Shown here: one piece after another, positions 50,503 through 63,226 of the stretch
Layout: every line of letters starts with the position of its first letter
Numbering within the stretch: position 1 is the stretch's first letter
NCBI GenBank assembly: GCA_002943765.1
Contig: PQWQ01000009.1
Location: 744,001-808,000 of the forward strand
Source: Psoroptes ovis
Taxonomy: Eukaryota > Arthropoda > Arachnida > Sarcoptiformes > Psoroptidae
Length of the DNA: 64,000 bases
Direction: 5' to 3'
Notes under the pieces: model-generated
What the model was told of the DNA's origin: nothing
The model's database searches: none
Seen by the model: only the letters and a program-made list of their open reading frames with translations
Program-made: the position numbers and the translations under genes

Positions 50503-51030
50503 ATGTCATCTGAACATGCAAAAATTGAATTGAAAAAATCACAACAAGAGCTTAAACATTTATTGATAATGGCTGAAATATTTGTCAATTTTCCAACTAT
50601 CAACGATAATAATCAGCATCAGCAATCGATACAACTATTCACTGATAATGATATCATTAAATATTATCTAAATGAAAGTGAAAGATATATAAATCGCATA
50701 CAAACATTATATAATCATTGCTATGAACCATGGGAAGGATTAGAAAGATGTATACGTGATGTAATGACTAAATTACGAGAAAAACAAAATCAATTGTACA
50801 TCATGTTGGATAATAACATTAACAATAAACGAAAACAACAACAGCAACAACAAATTGCTGCCATCACTGCAAAAACTACTGGTGCAGCTATTGGCATTCA
50901 TCAGCCAGTAACACCATCTGAACAGCAGCAGCAGCAACAGCAACAAATTCATCACCATCATCAACAAATTAAACAGCATCATCAATCTCTACAACAGCAG
51001 CCAAATTTGCAAGCAAAAGGTTTATTTTGA
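50503..51030 (+). CDS. Q-rich coiled-coil protein, possibly Mediator subunit 30-like
   Basis: A 175-residue single-exon ORF starts 148 bp after the APE2 stop on the same strand (context AAAATGT). The first 105 residues are predicted helical: QQELKHLLIMAEIFVNF, YINRIQTLYNHCYE and DVMTKLREKQNQLYIMLDN. The tail is Gln/His-rich. The order of a first helix, an LYxxCxE block and an LREKQNQL block recalls MED30, but the similarity is weak and I would not name it without a profile search. Its stop lies 6 bp from the stop of the opposing gene. The short spacing from APE2 leaves little room for a separate promoter. Confidence 0.6.
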   Translation: MSSEHAKIELKKSQQELKHLLIMAEIFVNFPTINDNNQHQQSIQLFTDNDIIKYYLNESERYINRIQTLYNHCYEPWEGLERCIRDVMTKLREKQNQLYIMLDNNINNKRKQQQQQQIAAITAKTTGAAIGIHQPVTPSEQQQQQQQQIHHHHQQIKQHHQSLQQQPNLQAKGLF

Positions 51031-51036
51031 AAATTT

Positions 51037-52201
51037 TTATTCATCCAAATTAATTTTTTCGATACTTTGGGAGCGCAGACTGGACAAATAAACATTATAA
51101 ATGATTATGATGATTATGGTTGTAATTATTATGATGAAAATTATGATCAATCGAGCTATCGTTGAATAATTATTGTTGAATAATCATGGAATAATAATTA
51201 ATAATTGAAAATAATAAATTTAGTGAGTAAAATAATACATACGATTATCATTGATTAATTGTAATATGGATGGTTCACAAATTAATAATTCATCAAGATT
51301 TTTGCGTACCATTCGAAAACTTAATCCAAATGTTCTTGATTTTCTTCGCAACAACAATGATGAAACTACATAAACATATCGATTCGTTAAGAAAAATAAT
51401 CTTGCATGAGTTTGGAATGCTTTAATTATTGGCTGATTGTCCAACATCATCGGTGCCAATGCTTCATTGTCGCAAGAATTATTCGAAAATGTGACATTAT
51501 CAATGCGTCGTCCATCATCGTAAAGATCGGCTGAACAAAGAAAATACCAGTGTGTAAGATTATCATAACGTGCCAATAATAATTGCCGATTATTATAATG
51601 ATTACGTATCAACCATAAATGTTTACGTTTGGATGATAAATTTGATACAAAAACTAAATCTTTGTTTTCACTGATATTCTTCAGTGAATCATCAATCGTT
51701 ACATTCCAATTCCAGCGATCAAATGCAAGATCATAACTGATAAAATTGTAAAAATTTTCATCTACATTACTGTGGCAAAATGTTAAATTATATTCAGACC
51801 AAATCCAACCAAAATGAATATTTGGTTGAATTTTTTCGAACCGATCTCTGTCCATGCCATTATGATCGAAAGCTTTTGGCCAACGTTTTTGTATGGGCAT
51901 TTTGTTATACATTTTATTGAATAGAACACGAAAATCATTATTTATGAATAATGTACGTTCTATTTCAAATATCCAAAATTTTTTATCAATTATCATCAAA
52001 TGATTACGATATAAACCAATTAATTTAATATTTTCTTCCGGATTTGAACTTAAATCTGAACAATTTAGCTTTAAAACAATCATTTAATTCTTTTACATAT
52101 CATTATATATTGATTTTGCAATCATTCATTACCTTTTGAAATCTAATGGTGTTCACATTTTTAATGAATATTATTGGCCAGAATATCTTTAGCCAATACA
52201 T
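51037..52201 (-). CDS. Unrecognised type I membrane glycoprotein
   Basis: Three exons on the minus strand (52133-52201, 51243-52068, 51037-51155) fit in phase and give 337 residues. The N-terminus (MYWLKIFWPIIFIKNVN) is hydrophobic and may be a signal peptide. About 275 residues of presumed ectodomain follow, with several N-glycosylation sequons (NCS, NLT, NVT, NIS, NLS, NNS) and a few cysteines. The last exon supplies a strong transmembrane helix (LIIIFIIIITTIIIIIIY) and a short tail ending INLDE. The donor at 51242 (GTATGT) is consensus. Without it the frame would stop after MYYFTH and lose the membrane segment. I recognise no domain family. It is convergent with the Q-rich gene. Confidence 0.55.
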
Positions 52202-53220
52202 TACTGCCAAATCGTAACTCTGTTGACCAAAGAAAGCCAAGCCAAATTATAATGAATTTTTCCTTTTTCCTTTAAATTGAATTCTTTTTTTTTCTATTGT
52301 TCCATATTGGAACATTTTCCAAATTAATTTTATTCAATATTTATTTGTGTCATTATTACCTCGTTTATTTCGAAAATACAATTCGGTCAATTTTTTTCTA
52401 AATTTATTTATTGAATTTACGTCAATAATTATCATATTTTTTCCATTATTTTTTTTTATCATGACATTTATGATTCAACTCAATTTCATTGATTGATTCT
52501 AGAATAATATTCGTGTCTATCAATCTATTTATTTATTTATTTAATCACTCATACTCTACAAAATGAATTTACTTGTCATTATTAGCCTAAAAATTGAGCC
52601 AAAAAAAATTCACAACATAATCGAATGATTTTCTATGAGCGATTGCTTATCTTATTTGAAATTTCAGAGTTGTAATCGTCTTAATTAATGAATTATTTTG
52701 AGAATTTGAAAATAAAACAGCAACAACAAATATAAATATTGAAAATAATATTCAAAAATATTATTATTTTCATTATCTTAGTTGGAATAAAAATCGAGAA
52801 CATGTTTTTTTTTCATTGATTTGAAATGGAATATATTCGGGAAAAATGGAGTTATAAATAAATAAAAAAAAATCCATATCTTTTTTTGAATGAATTTAAA
52901 AATAATTTTTGAACAGAAATTTTTTTTTTTTTTTTTTTGTTTACTCTTAAAAATCAATCATCGATTGAAATGTCAATGCTTTTTCCTTTATTAATTTTGC
53001 TATTTTAATCCATATCTCTTTTTCTTTCTAATTTATTTATTTTTATCATTAAATAATCTGTGTCAAATAACAGTGATTCATTGTCAGTGAGAAGTGGTGT
53101 TGTTGTTGGTAGCGGTGATTTAAGGGGTGTTAGGACAAAAATAATTGTGTCATGATTTTTTTTTTAATAAAATAAAATTCAATTTATTTGTTTTAATTGT
53201 TTCATTGTTTGAATACAATA
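52202..53220. other. Intergenic region between membrane glycoprotein and insulin-like genes
   Basis: Very AT-rich. It holds the 5' flank of the membrane glycoprotein gene and, at its right end, the 3' UTR of the insulin-like gene (AATAAAATAAAA near 53167). No ORF is supported. Confidence 0.6.
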
Positions 53221-54195
53221 TTATTGATTATATAAATCTATGGTTGCTTTTGGAACAATTGATTTATCATTTTTTGGATTGTTATTATCATTATTATTGT
53301 TATTATTATTATTATTATTGTTGACAGCGCAATATTGACGCATTTCTTCGAATGAACATGAACTATAACAACATTCATCTACGATGCCACGACGAACTCG
53401 TATACGATTTTTATCATCAATATTTTCAATTGGTAAATATGATGTTTGTATCGTATCATCAATCGCATAATTATTATTATTATGGTGCTCATGGTAATGT
53501 TGATAATAGCGGCTATCATGATCACGATGATGATCGATAGTGGATTTTCTATAATAATTTTCTTCATCATATTTATTATTAATTATATCAATTTTATCAT
53601 TGTAGCCATTATCTTTAAAAGATATGTTTGATCGATTTGTTAATTCTCGTAACGAAAATGTTGGCTTCATCGATAACAATAATGATGATGATGATGAGGC
53701 TAATTTTGGTAATTTTATTTGCTTATTCGATAGTTGTTTTCGCTGGTTTTGTGGATAAGTATTTTGCTTTAAAGTATTGAATACAAATTTACCTATATGT
53801 CTTGATATTTGATTATCAGACGATGAAGGCTGAGCTAAAAGCATCGATGATACTGATGATGAAATCGATGTTGATGGTCCATTATATTGACCATTACAAA
53901 CCAATTGCATTGCTTGTACCAATATTTTCCCACATAAATGTTGCCGTAATGACCGTCGATATCTTTGACTATTATTATTACTATTGTTAAATATTAATGT
54001 TGTTGTGTATGATGTCTGATTATTTTTGATTAAATCTTCATCCTCTAATGAGGATGATGTCTCAATTAGAGATGACAATGTAACTGGTGTTGATGTTGAT
54101 ATTGGCAATGAATATTCATTCAAATTAGTTGTTGGCAATGGAAATATATGACCAATTATCAAAAAAAAGACCATTATTATTCCAAAACAAATCAT
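53221..54195 (-). CDS. Insulin-like prepropeptide
   Basis: A single uninterrupted ORF of 324 residues. A signal peptide (MICFGIIMVFFLIIGHIF) and a pro-segment of about 60 residues precede YRR at 79-81, which releases the B chain (QHLCGKILVQAMQLVCNG, Cys88 and Cys100, 11 residues apart). A C-peptide of roughly 160 Ser/Asn/His/Asp-rich residues follows. Then RVRR precedes the A chain GIVDECCYSSCSFEEMRQYC, with Cys275, 276, 280 and 289 in the exact insulin spacing CC-x3-C-x8-C. A 34-residue tail starts with a long Asn run. Both chains look closer to vertebrate-type insulins than to bombyxins. The product should be a secreted hormone acting through an insulin receptor. The extra N-terminal segment, long C-peptide and tail are unusual. 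Confidence 0.93.
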   Translation of the reverse strand: MICFGIIMVFFLIIGHIFPLPTTNLNEYSLPISTSTPVTLSSLIETSSSLEDEDLIKNNQTSYTTTLIFNNSNNNSQRYRRSLRQHLCGKILVQAMQLVCNGQYNGPSTSISSSVSSMLLAQPSSSDNQISRHIGKFVFNTLKQNTYPQNQRKQLSNKQIKLPKLASSSSSLLLSMKPTFSLRELTNRSNISFKDNGYNDKIDIINNKYDEENYYRKSTIDHHRDHDSRYYQHYHEHHNNNNYAIDDTIQTSYLPIENIDDKNRIRVRRGIVDECCYSSCSFEEMRQYCAVNNNNNNNNNNNDNNNPKNDKSIVPKATIDLYNQ

Positions 54196-54620
54196 GATGA
54201 AATTATTTTTTTAGTGGTCATATAAACGAGTTACAATAGAGGTGAATTTTGAAAAAAAATAATATTCAAATATTTCCAAATAATCAATTCACATTCAATG
54301 AATAAAATGAGTATCCATTATCATCTTTTGGATGATAATCAAAATGGAACAATTTTTGACGATCGAATCGTATTCGAATTTGAAATGTACAGTTTGTCAT
54401 GAAATCCAATCAGGAATTTATATACCAAGTAGAATAAATCAGCCGAATTTTTTTTTTTTTTTTTTTTTTGATTATTCTTTTGATTATAATAAAATTACTG
54501 CTATCAGAAAATTTATGGAAACCGCCATAGATTTTATTATATTATATTATATTACTAAATAGTGTCCATCGTGTATTCCGAAATGTCAAATTGAAATTCG
54601 AATTTGATTCGGGTTTCAAC

Positions 54621-54648
54621 AAAAAAAAAAAAAAAAAAAAAAAAAAAA
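54621..54648. repeat. Poly-A tract (28 A)
   Basis: Long homopolymer. Its exact length is uncertain in most assemblies. Confidence 0.9.
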
Positions 54649-56143
54649 CGACAGATAAGTAAAAAAAAAAGTGTCAAAACCAAATTTCTAAAATTTTTTC
54701 CTTTTTTTTCCCTACAACCCATGCTTTGTCGAGTGTGTGTGTGTGTGTGTGTGGGATACATCGACACTTATCAACACAACGAACAAAATAAAAAACACCA
54801 ACAAACTTACACATTGGTGTTGTGTGTGTGTCGAATGGAATCATTCTAATATATAAAACACTAGGGAAAAACATACGTCAATTTTATTTTATTTTTGCTT
54901 ATTAATTTGTTTAAAATGTGAAATGAAAAAAAAAAAATATAATTAAGAAAATTGATCGAAAATCTCAAATCATTTTCTGAATCAAACACATATATATTTT
55001 GTCTAAATTTTCTTTTTTTTTTCTCAATTATTCCAATTGATTTTCTCAATGCGTAGGTATTGGAAATCATTGATTTATTTGTTTGTTTATTTATTTATTT
55101 ATTTTTCTATCAATTCAGTGAACGGAATTTCACAATGCCACAAAACCCGAAAAAAATTTGGATCATAATTATTTGTTTGCATAAGCCAACATCAGAATGT
55201 ACAATAACATCAGTTTTTGAATTAATACAAAATATCGAAAATAAGTTTTATATAATCCAAAATGTATGATTTATGTTCAATTTTTGTTTTCTCAATTTAC
55301 TGAATTGAACAATAATAAACAACACAACATTAAAGTCTTTTAATTTAATAAATAATAATGAACGAATAGTGATTATTACTATGTTTATTATTTTGATTTT
55401 TGACTGACGATGTCGGAAATCAATTATCCAATCTTATCATTTATTAGTCTATTTGATTGATCGTATTTAATTTATAATTCTCTATTTACTAATTTTTATA
55501 AAATTTTAATTTGATGTTTTTTCAATAGTAATTTATATATTTGAGTTTTATGGAAAATTCATCCGGTGCTAATAATCTAAATGAATTTGAAAAAAAAATT
55601 CTAAGAATTCAAAAAAAAAAATCAAAAGGCTATAGCCTATAGGAAATTTTCGAAAAAATTCACATAAAAATCAATCATTATTCAATGATGTATTATTGAA
55701 ATTTAAATTTTTATTTGTCGAAAAAATAGCTCATCTCAAATCACAAAGATGGCAGCATTTTTTTTGTTGATAATTTTTTGAGTAAATCAACAATAATATT
55801 CAATTAGTTGAACATTCAATTCCAATCTGATTTATTGAATCAATTAATCTAGTTGATCAAATTGATCAATGAGAAAATGATTAAAAAACGAAAATTTCAA
55901 TTTTTCAATCGTCACTAATTCCACGATGGAAATGCATCAAGCAGACACCTTATGAATTTATTCATCGAAGTGATCATTTTAGCATGGCATAATATTGGGA
56001 TAACTATGACTAATCAATCGATATCAATTGGCTTTATCGATTATTGATCAGGTATTTAATCATTATTTTTATTTCATTAATGGCAGATCAATTTTCAATT
56101 TCCAAATTTTTAATTTTTGAATAGATAATAAAACTGACTAATC

Positions 56144-56368
56144 ATGGGTGAAAGGGATCAAAAATTTTATATAAACTATGTTCAGGCCTCAAAATTTATC
56201 AAGATCGGTGATGAATGGAAAACTATAAGATAAAAAATAGAGGAACATGAATTAATCACAGATTTATTTGAACGAAAAAGCAAAGAATTACCTCGTTTGA
56301 TGACAACAAAAGCCCAATCGTTATTAGATAATCATGTGATTCATTTTTTGATTCAATTTTTTCGTTAA
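56144..56368 (+). pseudogene. Decayed ORF of unknown family
   Basis: From ATG 56144 a frame of 74 codons runs to TAA 56366, broken only by an in-frame TAA at 56231-56233. The codons look protein-like rather than repetitive (for example DQKFYINYVQASKFIKIGDE, KSKELPRLMTTKAQSLL), and the stretch is richer in G/C than its surroundings. Other short coding-like pieces occur nearby (after 55925 and near 56385), and an AGATGGC motif lies about 400 bp upstream. This fits a small gene that has decayed, or exons I have not joined. I do not recognise the family. Confidence 0.4.
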
Positions 56369-56646
56369 ATAATCTCGTTCATTTATTAAAACTTGATAAT
56401 GAAGATTGCACATCTATTTGTCATCCTTAGAATCGAACTAAATTGTGACATTAATTCGAATTCGAATTTCAATAAAAAAAAATTTTCGCTCGAAAAATCA
56501 TCGATACAATCGACTTTTGAACATCGATATTCATTCTAAAAACTAATCCTTAATTATTGCACTTTAAAATTGTATAAAGATGAAGTAAAAGAGCCTTCGG
56601 AAGTAAATAGGTATGCCTTTGAAAATTTTCCAAAAATTCATCAAAA

Positions 56647-56702
56647 TCTAAGGCTATAGTCTTTGAAATTTTTGGGAAATATCGAAAAAAATCTAAGGCT
56701 AT
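56647..56702. repeat. Short direct repeat, ATCTAAGGCTAT
   Basis: The 12-mer occurs at 56647 and 56691, with similar A/T-rich sequence following each copy. A related AAGGCTATAGCC lies at 55627. It may be a minisatellite remnant next to the decayed ORF. Confidence 0.5.
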
Positions 56703-57314
56703 CGAACTAATCATACTTTTTCATAATTGAAAAAATGGACTTCAAAATTTTTTTTTTATTAACGGAATTCATTTAATTTTTTAATATAATAAAATATCTT
56801 TAATTGTTTCCGGTAATTTCCTCATACATTGATTAATAATAAATGATAATCATAGAAATAAAAATAATAAAGATAAAAATTAAGAACAAGGAGAACAAGC
56901 ATCACAATAAATTTCAAATAAAAAATAAAAATCTTGAAAAATAATTAATTAAAAAAAAAAATTGATTAAATCGTGCCTAGAATTATGGATAAATTTTTTT
57001 TTTCAATGATAATTATTAAAAGGTATTATATTAAATGCAGAATATAATGAATTAACCAAAAATATTTGAAGAAAATCATTGATAAAGGAACAATTTGATA
57101 ATAATAATAATTTGTTAAAAATTACCTAAATAAAAATAATTTGATAACATTTTTTTTGTAATTTTAAATTCCTAATAATATGAAAATATTTTTCATAGAT
57201 GTATAAATGAAAGCTCATATTGTTCGAATGTTTCAAGTGATTTCAATTGGTTATTTCTTTATTTTTGAATGTCTGCATGGTTTTTGATCATTCTTTGAAT
57301 GGAATCAATGATCA

Positions 57315-60300
57315 TCATTGTTGTAATTGATTGTTTTGATTCTGATTCTGTATCGAGCCAATGACTACATCATATTCATTGTCAACTATGGTGTACGAAA
57401 CAAAAAAAAAAAAAAAAAAAGATGGAATCAATTCCAATAACGTTGATATGAATAGAAAATTTTTACCTTTGGTGAGAAAACAGCGATAAATTGATTCATT
57501 TTTCATATTTTGTAGAACTTCATTGGTCAATTTGACACGTATATTATTTGGGCCAGTCAAATGAATATTTCTTAATCTTACATTCATTGAATGTTGTAAA
57601 TCATTAATACTATAATCAACAATATTATTATTATACATGCATTCACTGAGTTTATCTCGTAATTCTTCCACAGTTAAATATTTGAAATATAATGCATAAT
57701 GTTCTATAGAAAAAAAGAAAGAAAATGATGAATGCACTATGATTTGCTGAAAATTATTCAATGATATACTAACCATTACCGTCAAACGTAATGAATAATG
57801 TAAGTTTAGTTGTTGAAACTTCAGGCGTATGTATTAAATTATATAAACGAATACCATCTTTGAAATCGCATAACTGTATAAGATCATCTCGCGTTAAACG
57901 TCGAAGATCTTCAGCAGAGTAATCAGCAAGTTGTTCAGCAAATCGAAAAAAACGATTACGCTTAAGCCATTCATTAGTTTCGTAAGCATTAGCATCGAAT
58001 GGTAATCCATTCAAAGATGATGATGAACCAAAATTTTTCATCATTGATGTGATCGATGGTGAAATTGATCGAATAGACAATGATAAACTTGATGTTCGAA
58101 CGATTCCCGGCTCATCGAATTTTTCGACATATTTAGAGCACTAAAAAATTATGAAAAATGAAATATTTGATATATTAATGCCTAAAGCTTAAGATACCCA
58201 CATTAGACGATTGAGATTGAGAATTAGAATTGGCCATTATGGGAGATGAGATCGTCAATGTTGCTGTTGACATTGAAAATTCACCAGGACCACCCTGTTG
58301 GCAGCTAGCTACCATAGCCAATGATGAAGGACCAGCCAAAGGGCTAATTTGTTCAGATGATTTCGAAGATGACATCAAATGATGATGATGATAAGAATGA
58401 TCATATGCATCTATTTTGGTGGATAAATTTGAGGGAGATGATGATATTGGTGATGTTTGATGAATATTACTGTTATTTGATATTGATGAAAAAGAAGAGG
58501 AATGATCTAAAATCAATGATGATTGATGATGATGATGGTGTGATGAATGCGAGACCAAATTATGCGGACTGATCGGAGTGTTCGGTGTTGTGGCCGTCGT
58601 AATGATGCTCAATTCTGAACAAGTAGGTGATTCAGTCATTGAACGATTTGTCAAGGTTGAAATGGAATCATTGTGATCGAATTCTGATTGATGATGATGT
58701 TGAGATAGTTCTGAGTTATTTTGTTGTTGATTAGAAGCAATTATTTCTTCGTCTTTGAAAGTGGTTAACAAAGTACAATCATAAGATGGTTGATAATAAT
58801 TCTCAGAATCCGGATGTTTAGCCACACGATCACGATCAGTTTTGTGCTTACGTTCTGCTCCTTTCGATTTGAAAACTTTGATCTGTAGAAAAATAGGCGT
58901 TAGAAAACTTATGAATCCGAAAAAAATTCATAGATAAACATACTAGACAACAAGCTGAATCTATTTTGCTCCCTTCAACTGAATATGTATCAACAATGAG
59001 CCGAAAAGGAGTTCCACGTTCACCTCCATGACGTTTAGATGTGAATTCGGTACTAATACAATTTATTTTGATAAAAATTGAAGCTTCTCGACCTGGATTC
59101 CAAACAAAAGTGATTGAATGATTGAACTGAGAACGCAAATCAATATCAAACACTCCGTAAGACATTGAAAAATCAATATCAATCATGCGTGCATTATTAT
59201 GAGTTTGCACCCATGCATTTAGTTCTTCGTTTTCTCTGTATTGAAGTCGCTTTTCTACGAATCCTAGACGTACCATAGTTTTAAGATTAGGTTCCTGAGG
59301 TATTTTTTTCTTTTTCTTCAGCCGAATTTCATAAGACTGGCCTTGATTTAAATAAGTCATTGTCATCAAACCGACGCGAGTTCCTGCTGATGTTGGGGCC
59401 CCCAGAATGTATTGAAATTTTCGATTTTCTTCATCCTCAATTTTCGGCATCGTATGAGGAACTTGAACAGTTCCAGCAGCTTGATTTTTGACACTAGGCG
59501 CATCAGTTTTAGACCATCGACGCCACGCATAATCATAACAATTAGCTACATTATTTCTAGAGCTGTAAATATTTTCCTGATCTGATCGATATGCAAATGG
59601 ACTAAATGAAAAAAGATATAAGAAAAAAATGAGGAATGAACCAATTACGAAAATGGATATTACTTTTGATCTAATAAATCAGTATGATCATTCGATGATT
59701 GATTTTGATTCTGTTGATCTAGCAGCGAGGCATTATCATTCATCGGATTCTGCTCAATTTCTTTTTCTTGTTGTTCATCATTGGCCAAGGAGCCTTTGAA
59801 TCGAATTCTTTTAACAAGTTTTTCATCAATCACTAACGATGAAGAGTTGGTTCCTGTAGATGAAGATTCATTCGATACTGATGTTTCTTTAGCGACATTT
59901 GATCCTGTAGCTGCTATGATTGAATTCGGTTGTAAAGACAAGGATTTAGTATTCGGAATGATAGATGATGAATCGGGCAAATTTGATAATGATTGACATG
60001 ATGATTCGTCATTGGCCGTGATGCTGTTTTCTCCATAATATCTGTAACAAAAATAATGATAAATTGAAATGCGATTCACAGAAAAAAGATCATATATTAC
60101 ATTTTGTTTGTATCGAAATTACGAATTTGTTGTTGATGTGTCAAACGATTGTTCGCTGCACTATCATTGACTAACATTGTAGTAGCTAAATGTTGAAGCG
60201 ATGATACATTATCATTATTGGTAATATAGTGAGCATTGGTCGTCGTTGTCGTCGAAGACGCTGACAATGTAGAAACTTCGGCAGTAGAATTTGTCGTCTT

Positions 60301-61167
60301 TGCATTTTCATTAGATGTTGTTGCCGTCGTACCTGATGCAAGTGATGATGATGATGCTGATGGTGATGAACACATCGATGATAAATCTAAATGATTCATT
60401 AACATTGCTGGTGATGAAGGTAAAGTTGATTGCTGTTGTTGAGAATTACCTGGTGATTTATTTTGAACCAAATTAAGATTCAAATGATCAGATTTTTGTT
60501 GTCGACAAATAATTGCAGATGTAGATGACGATGATGATGATGACGTTGAAGATGATGGTGATGATAGATTGGGCGAAGAATCGCTGGCTATATCAGAATT
60601 CGAATGTTTCGGATAAAAATGTTGAGATACAAGACTATTAGAATGTTGCTGATGATGAAGATAATGTTGATGATTATGATTTGTTATCGAATTATGCTGC
60701 AAAGTTGAAGCTTCATGCGATTGTGGTAATTGTTGTTGAGGCTGATGTTGATAATTATGATAATAATCGTCTTCGATTTTTATCATATCGGTCAAAATAA
60801 TATTGTTGTTTGGAACATCATCACCTGAAACACAGCCAACGGTGTTGATGAGTTGTCCGGTAGAAGTGATAGATCCTGAATTTGAAAAAAATTGATTAAT
60901 AAATGGTGAATTTGTTTGTAAATGATTTATATTATTATTATGATCTTGCTGTAATTGATGTTGAGAATGTAGATGCTGTTCTAAATGAATATGTAGATTT
61001 TCCAATTGGTGGTGATGTTGAAGTTCATCATTTGGCTGATTATTTAAATGATTTAAATTATGAGATTGTTGCTGCTGCTGCTGCTGTTGAGATTCAATAG
61101 AATTCGAGTTTTGAGCTTGTATAGTTGTCGATGTTGCTGCCAAAGGCGATGATTTAGTTGCCATCAT
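57315..61167 (-). CDS. gem: CP2-family transcription factor (TFCP2/LSF, gemini type)
   Basis: Seven exons on the minus strand: 60101-61167, 59664-60041, 58944-59601, 58202-58882, 57780-58140, 57467-57703, 57315-57385. Phases agree and give 1150 residues. The first 480 residues are Gln/His/Ser/Asn-rich. The CP2 DNA-binding domain (about 490-745) includes FQYILGAPTSAGTRVGLMT, YLNQGQSYEIRLKKK, ITFVWNPGREASIFIKINC, FTSKRHGGERGTPFRLIVDT, VFKSKGAERKHKTDRDR and YQPSYDCTLLTTF. A SAM-like domain follows from about residue 980 (NEWLKRNRFFRFAEQLADYS, LIQLCDFKDGIRLYNLIHT). Then comes the ubiquitin-like C-terminal oligomerisation region (LTLFITFDG, YALYFKYLTVEELRDKLSEC). The SAM domain places it with TFCP2/gemini rather than grainyhead. 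The donor at 58201 is the less usual GTGGGT. The ATG could also be the next codon (61164). Confidence 0.92.
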
Positions 61168-63226
61168 GGTGATAATGATGATAATCTTGCTGTTGAACAA
61201 TATGAATTCGTTAGCAAGAATAGAATCATCGTTTTTCTGTTTTTAATATTTTCATTTATTTAAATGATTTTTTTTTAAACATCGAAATGTTTATTGAGTT
61301 CAGAACCATTCTTGTTTATAATCAATACGGAATGTTTTGAAATAAGATCACGATTCTTAAGCGACTTTCCATTCTTTATTCGTTGATTTATTATTTATTA
61401 AAATGTATGAGATCAAACATAATTCAATATTGGATCATTGATCATTTTATTGATTCCTAATTTACAAAAAAAAGAGAAATTATTATTAAAATAAACAAAA
61501 ATGAATAAAAATTACTGTTTGGTATTCTTTACAATGATTTTTTATCTCAAAATTTTAATCCAATTCGTTGCACTATTATCAGAGAGAAAAATTACTAATT
61601 TCAAATGACCTACGGAAGATGACGACGTCAAACGATGAAGCTAAATCTGATGATGGTAATGGCCATTGGTCAAATGAATTGAAAAATATATTTTTTTCAA
61701 TAATTATATTTCAATGAATGAAAAAATATATATATAAATTTAATCCAACCAATAAAACATTTTGAATAACAAAAAAAAATAACCGGTTCTTATATGTATT
61801 CATTGACTCTAACGTACACACACACACAAACATAGAAAAAGCTTTTTTTTCATTATTTTATAAGGATGCAATTTGAGCATAAATGCATGCACATGTATTT
61901 TAGTTTAGATTGATGAATATAACATTTTAATTATGGTGAATGATATAACATGAAATTCTTTTCATTTATTCAGAATTTTTAGTTGCCAATATTGTTTTCT
62001 TAAATTATTATTTCATTTCTCACAAGTCATAATCAAACAAACAAAAAACATAAATGGTCATTGAATTGGTGTATATTTGGTATATTGATGCTTATAATTT
62101 ATGATGATAATAATAATAATAATCATCATCATAGAGCATTTAGCAAAAAATAAATAAATATTAATAATAATGTATCAAATAATATACTAAAGCAGCACAT
62201 GGATGTATCAAAAAATATGAAAAATAAAATTAATACAATGTACCAATATTTTGTAGTCATAACATTTAAATGAAAAATAAATAATGATAATTCTAATAAA
62301 TATGATAAGATATGGATTGTATAGATAGATGTGTTTTTAGGTTCAATATTTGTATCAAAAAAAATTTTTTCCAATCATAAATATTTCTTCAATATGATAA
62401 GATTATAAATATTTCTTATCGGATGAATAAATAAATAAATAAATCAATCGATCAAATCAATGATTGATTAATAAATTAATCAATGATTAATCCTTTTAGT
62501 CAATTTTTTTTCTTCAAATCAAATTCAAAATCATTTCCTACTTTTTTCTCTATTTTTATTTTTATTTCTCTCGCCCACACATGATGAATCAATGATATAT
62601 ATATCAAAAAAATGTATTGAGTTGAACAACAACAAAAAAAAAAATTTGTGAAATAAGAAAAAAAAACTTACTGATAATTCAAATGAATGATATGATATGA
62701 TATGATAATCTTGACAAATCATTTGATTTTGAAGCAATGTAAAGATGAATGAATCGATTTTTTTTTCACTTTATTAAATTCTGTCATTCAATTTTAAATA
62801 TGTTGAATATTCATTGAGTTGATTGATTTCTACACACTACTTGTTACATTTTTTTTTATTTGTATTAAAAATCTGGCCAAATAGATATCACATACACACA
62901 CAAAATCAATTCAAATCAAATCAAATTGTCGCAACTTATTCCATTTAATCAAATGTGTATATCACATAATAATTAATTGGATTTGATTTTAATGATTTTT
63001 TTTAATACAAACATCATTTTGTTTGTTTCAATCATTATAAATATTGTATATGTTCACATACAATTAGCAATGAAAAATGATAATAACAATAATGTTAAAC
63101 AATATTTTTTCTTGTATAAACATTGAGCTTTTTTATTGATATTATTATTATGATTATATGACAGCAACGAAAAAAATTTATAACTATACAATTTGTATAT
63201 GTTTTGGCTATAATACGATGAATATA
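61168..63226. other. 5' flank of the CP2-family gene
   Basis: AT-rich DNA with simple repeats, including short CA and AT runs. TTCAACAG at about 61190 could be the acceptor of an intron in the 5' UTR. No ORF is supported. Confidence 0.5.

Larger units (their letters stand above)
54196..57314. other. Intergenic region with decayed coding remnant
   Basis: AT-rich DNA holding the insulin-gene 5' flank, a run of 28 A (54621-54648), an orphan AGATGGC at 55747-55753, a decayed reading frame at 56144-56368, and a 44-bp-spaced repeat of ATCTAAGGCTAT (56647 and 56691). Confidence 0.6.

Noticed and set aside
51072..51166. Possible extra last exon of the Q-rich gene (Asp/Tyr-rich)
   Set aside because: The opposite strand of the same interval encodes the transmembrane exon of the membrane glycoprotein, which is the better explanation. 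The Q-rich ORF ends cleanly at 51030.
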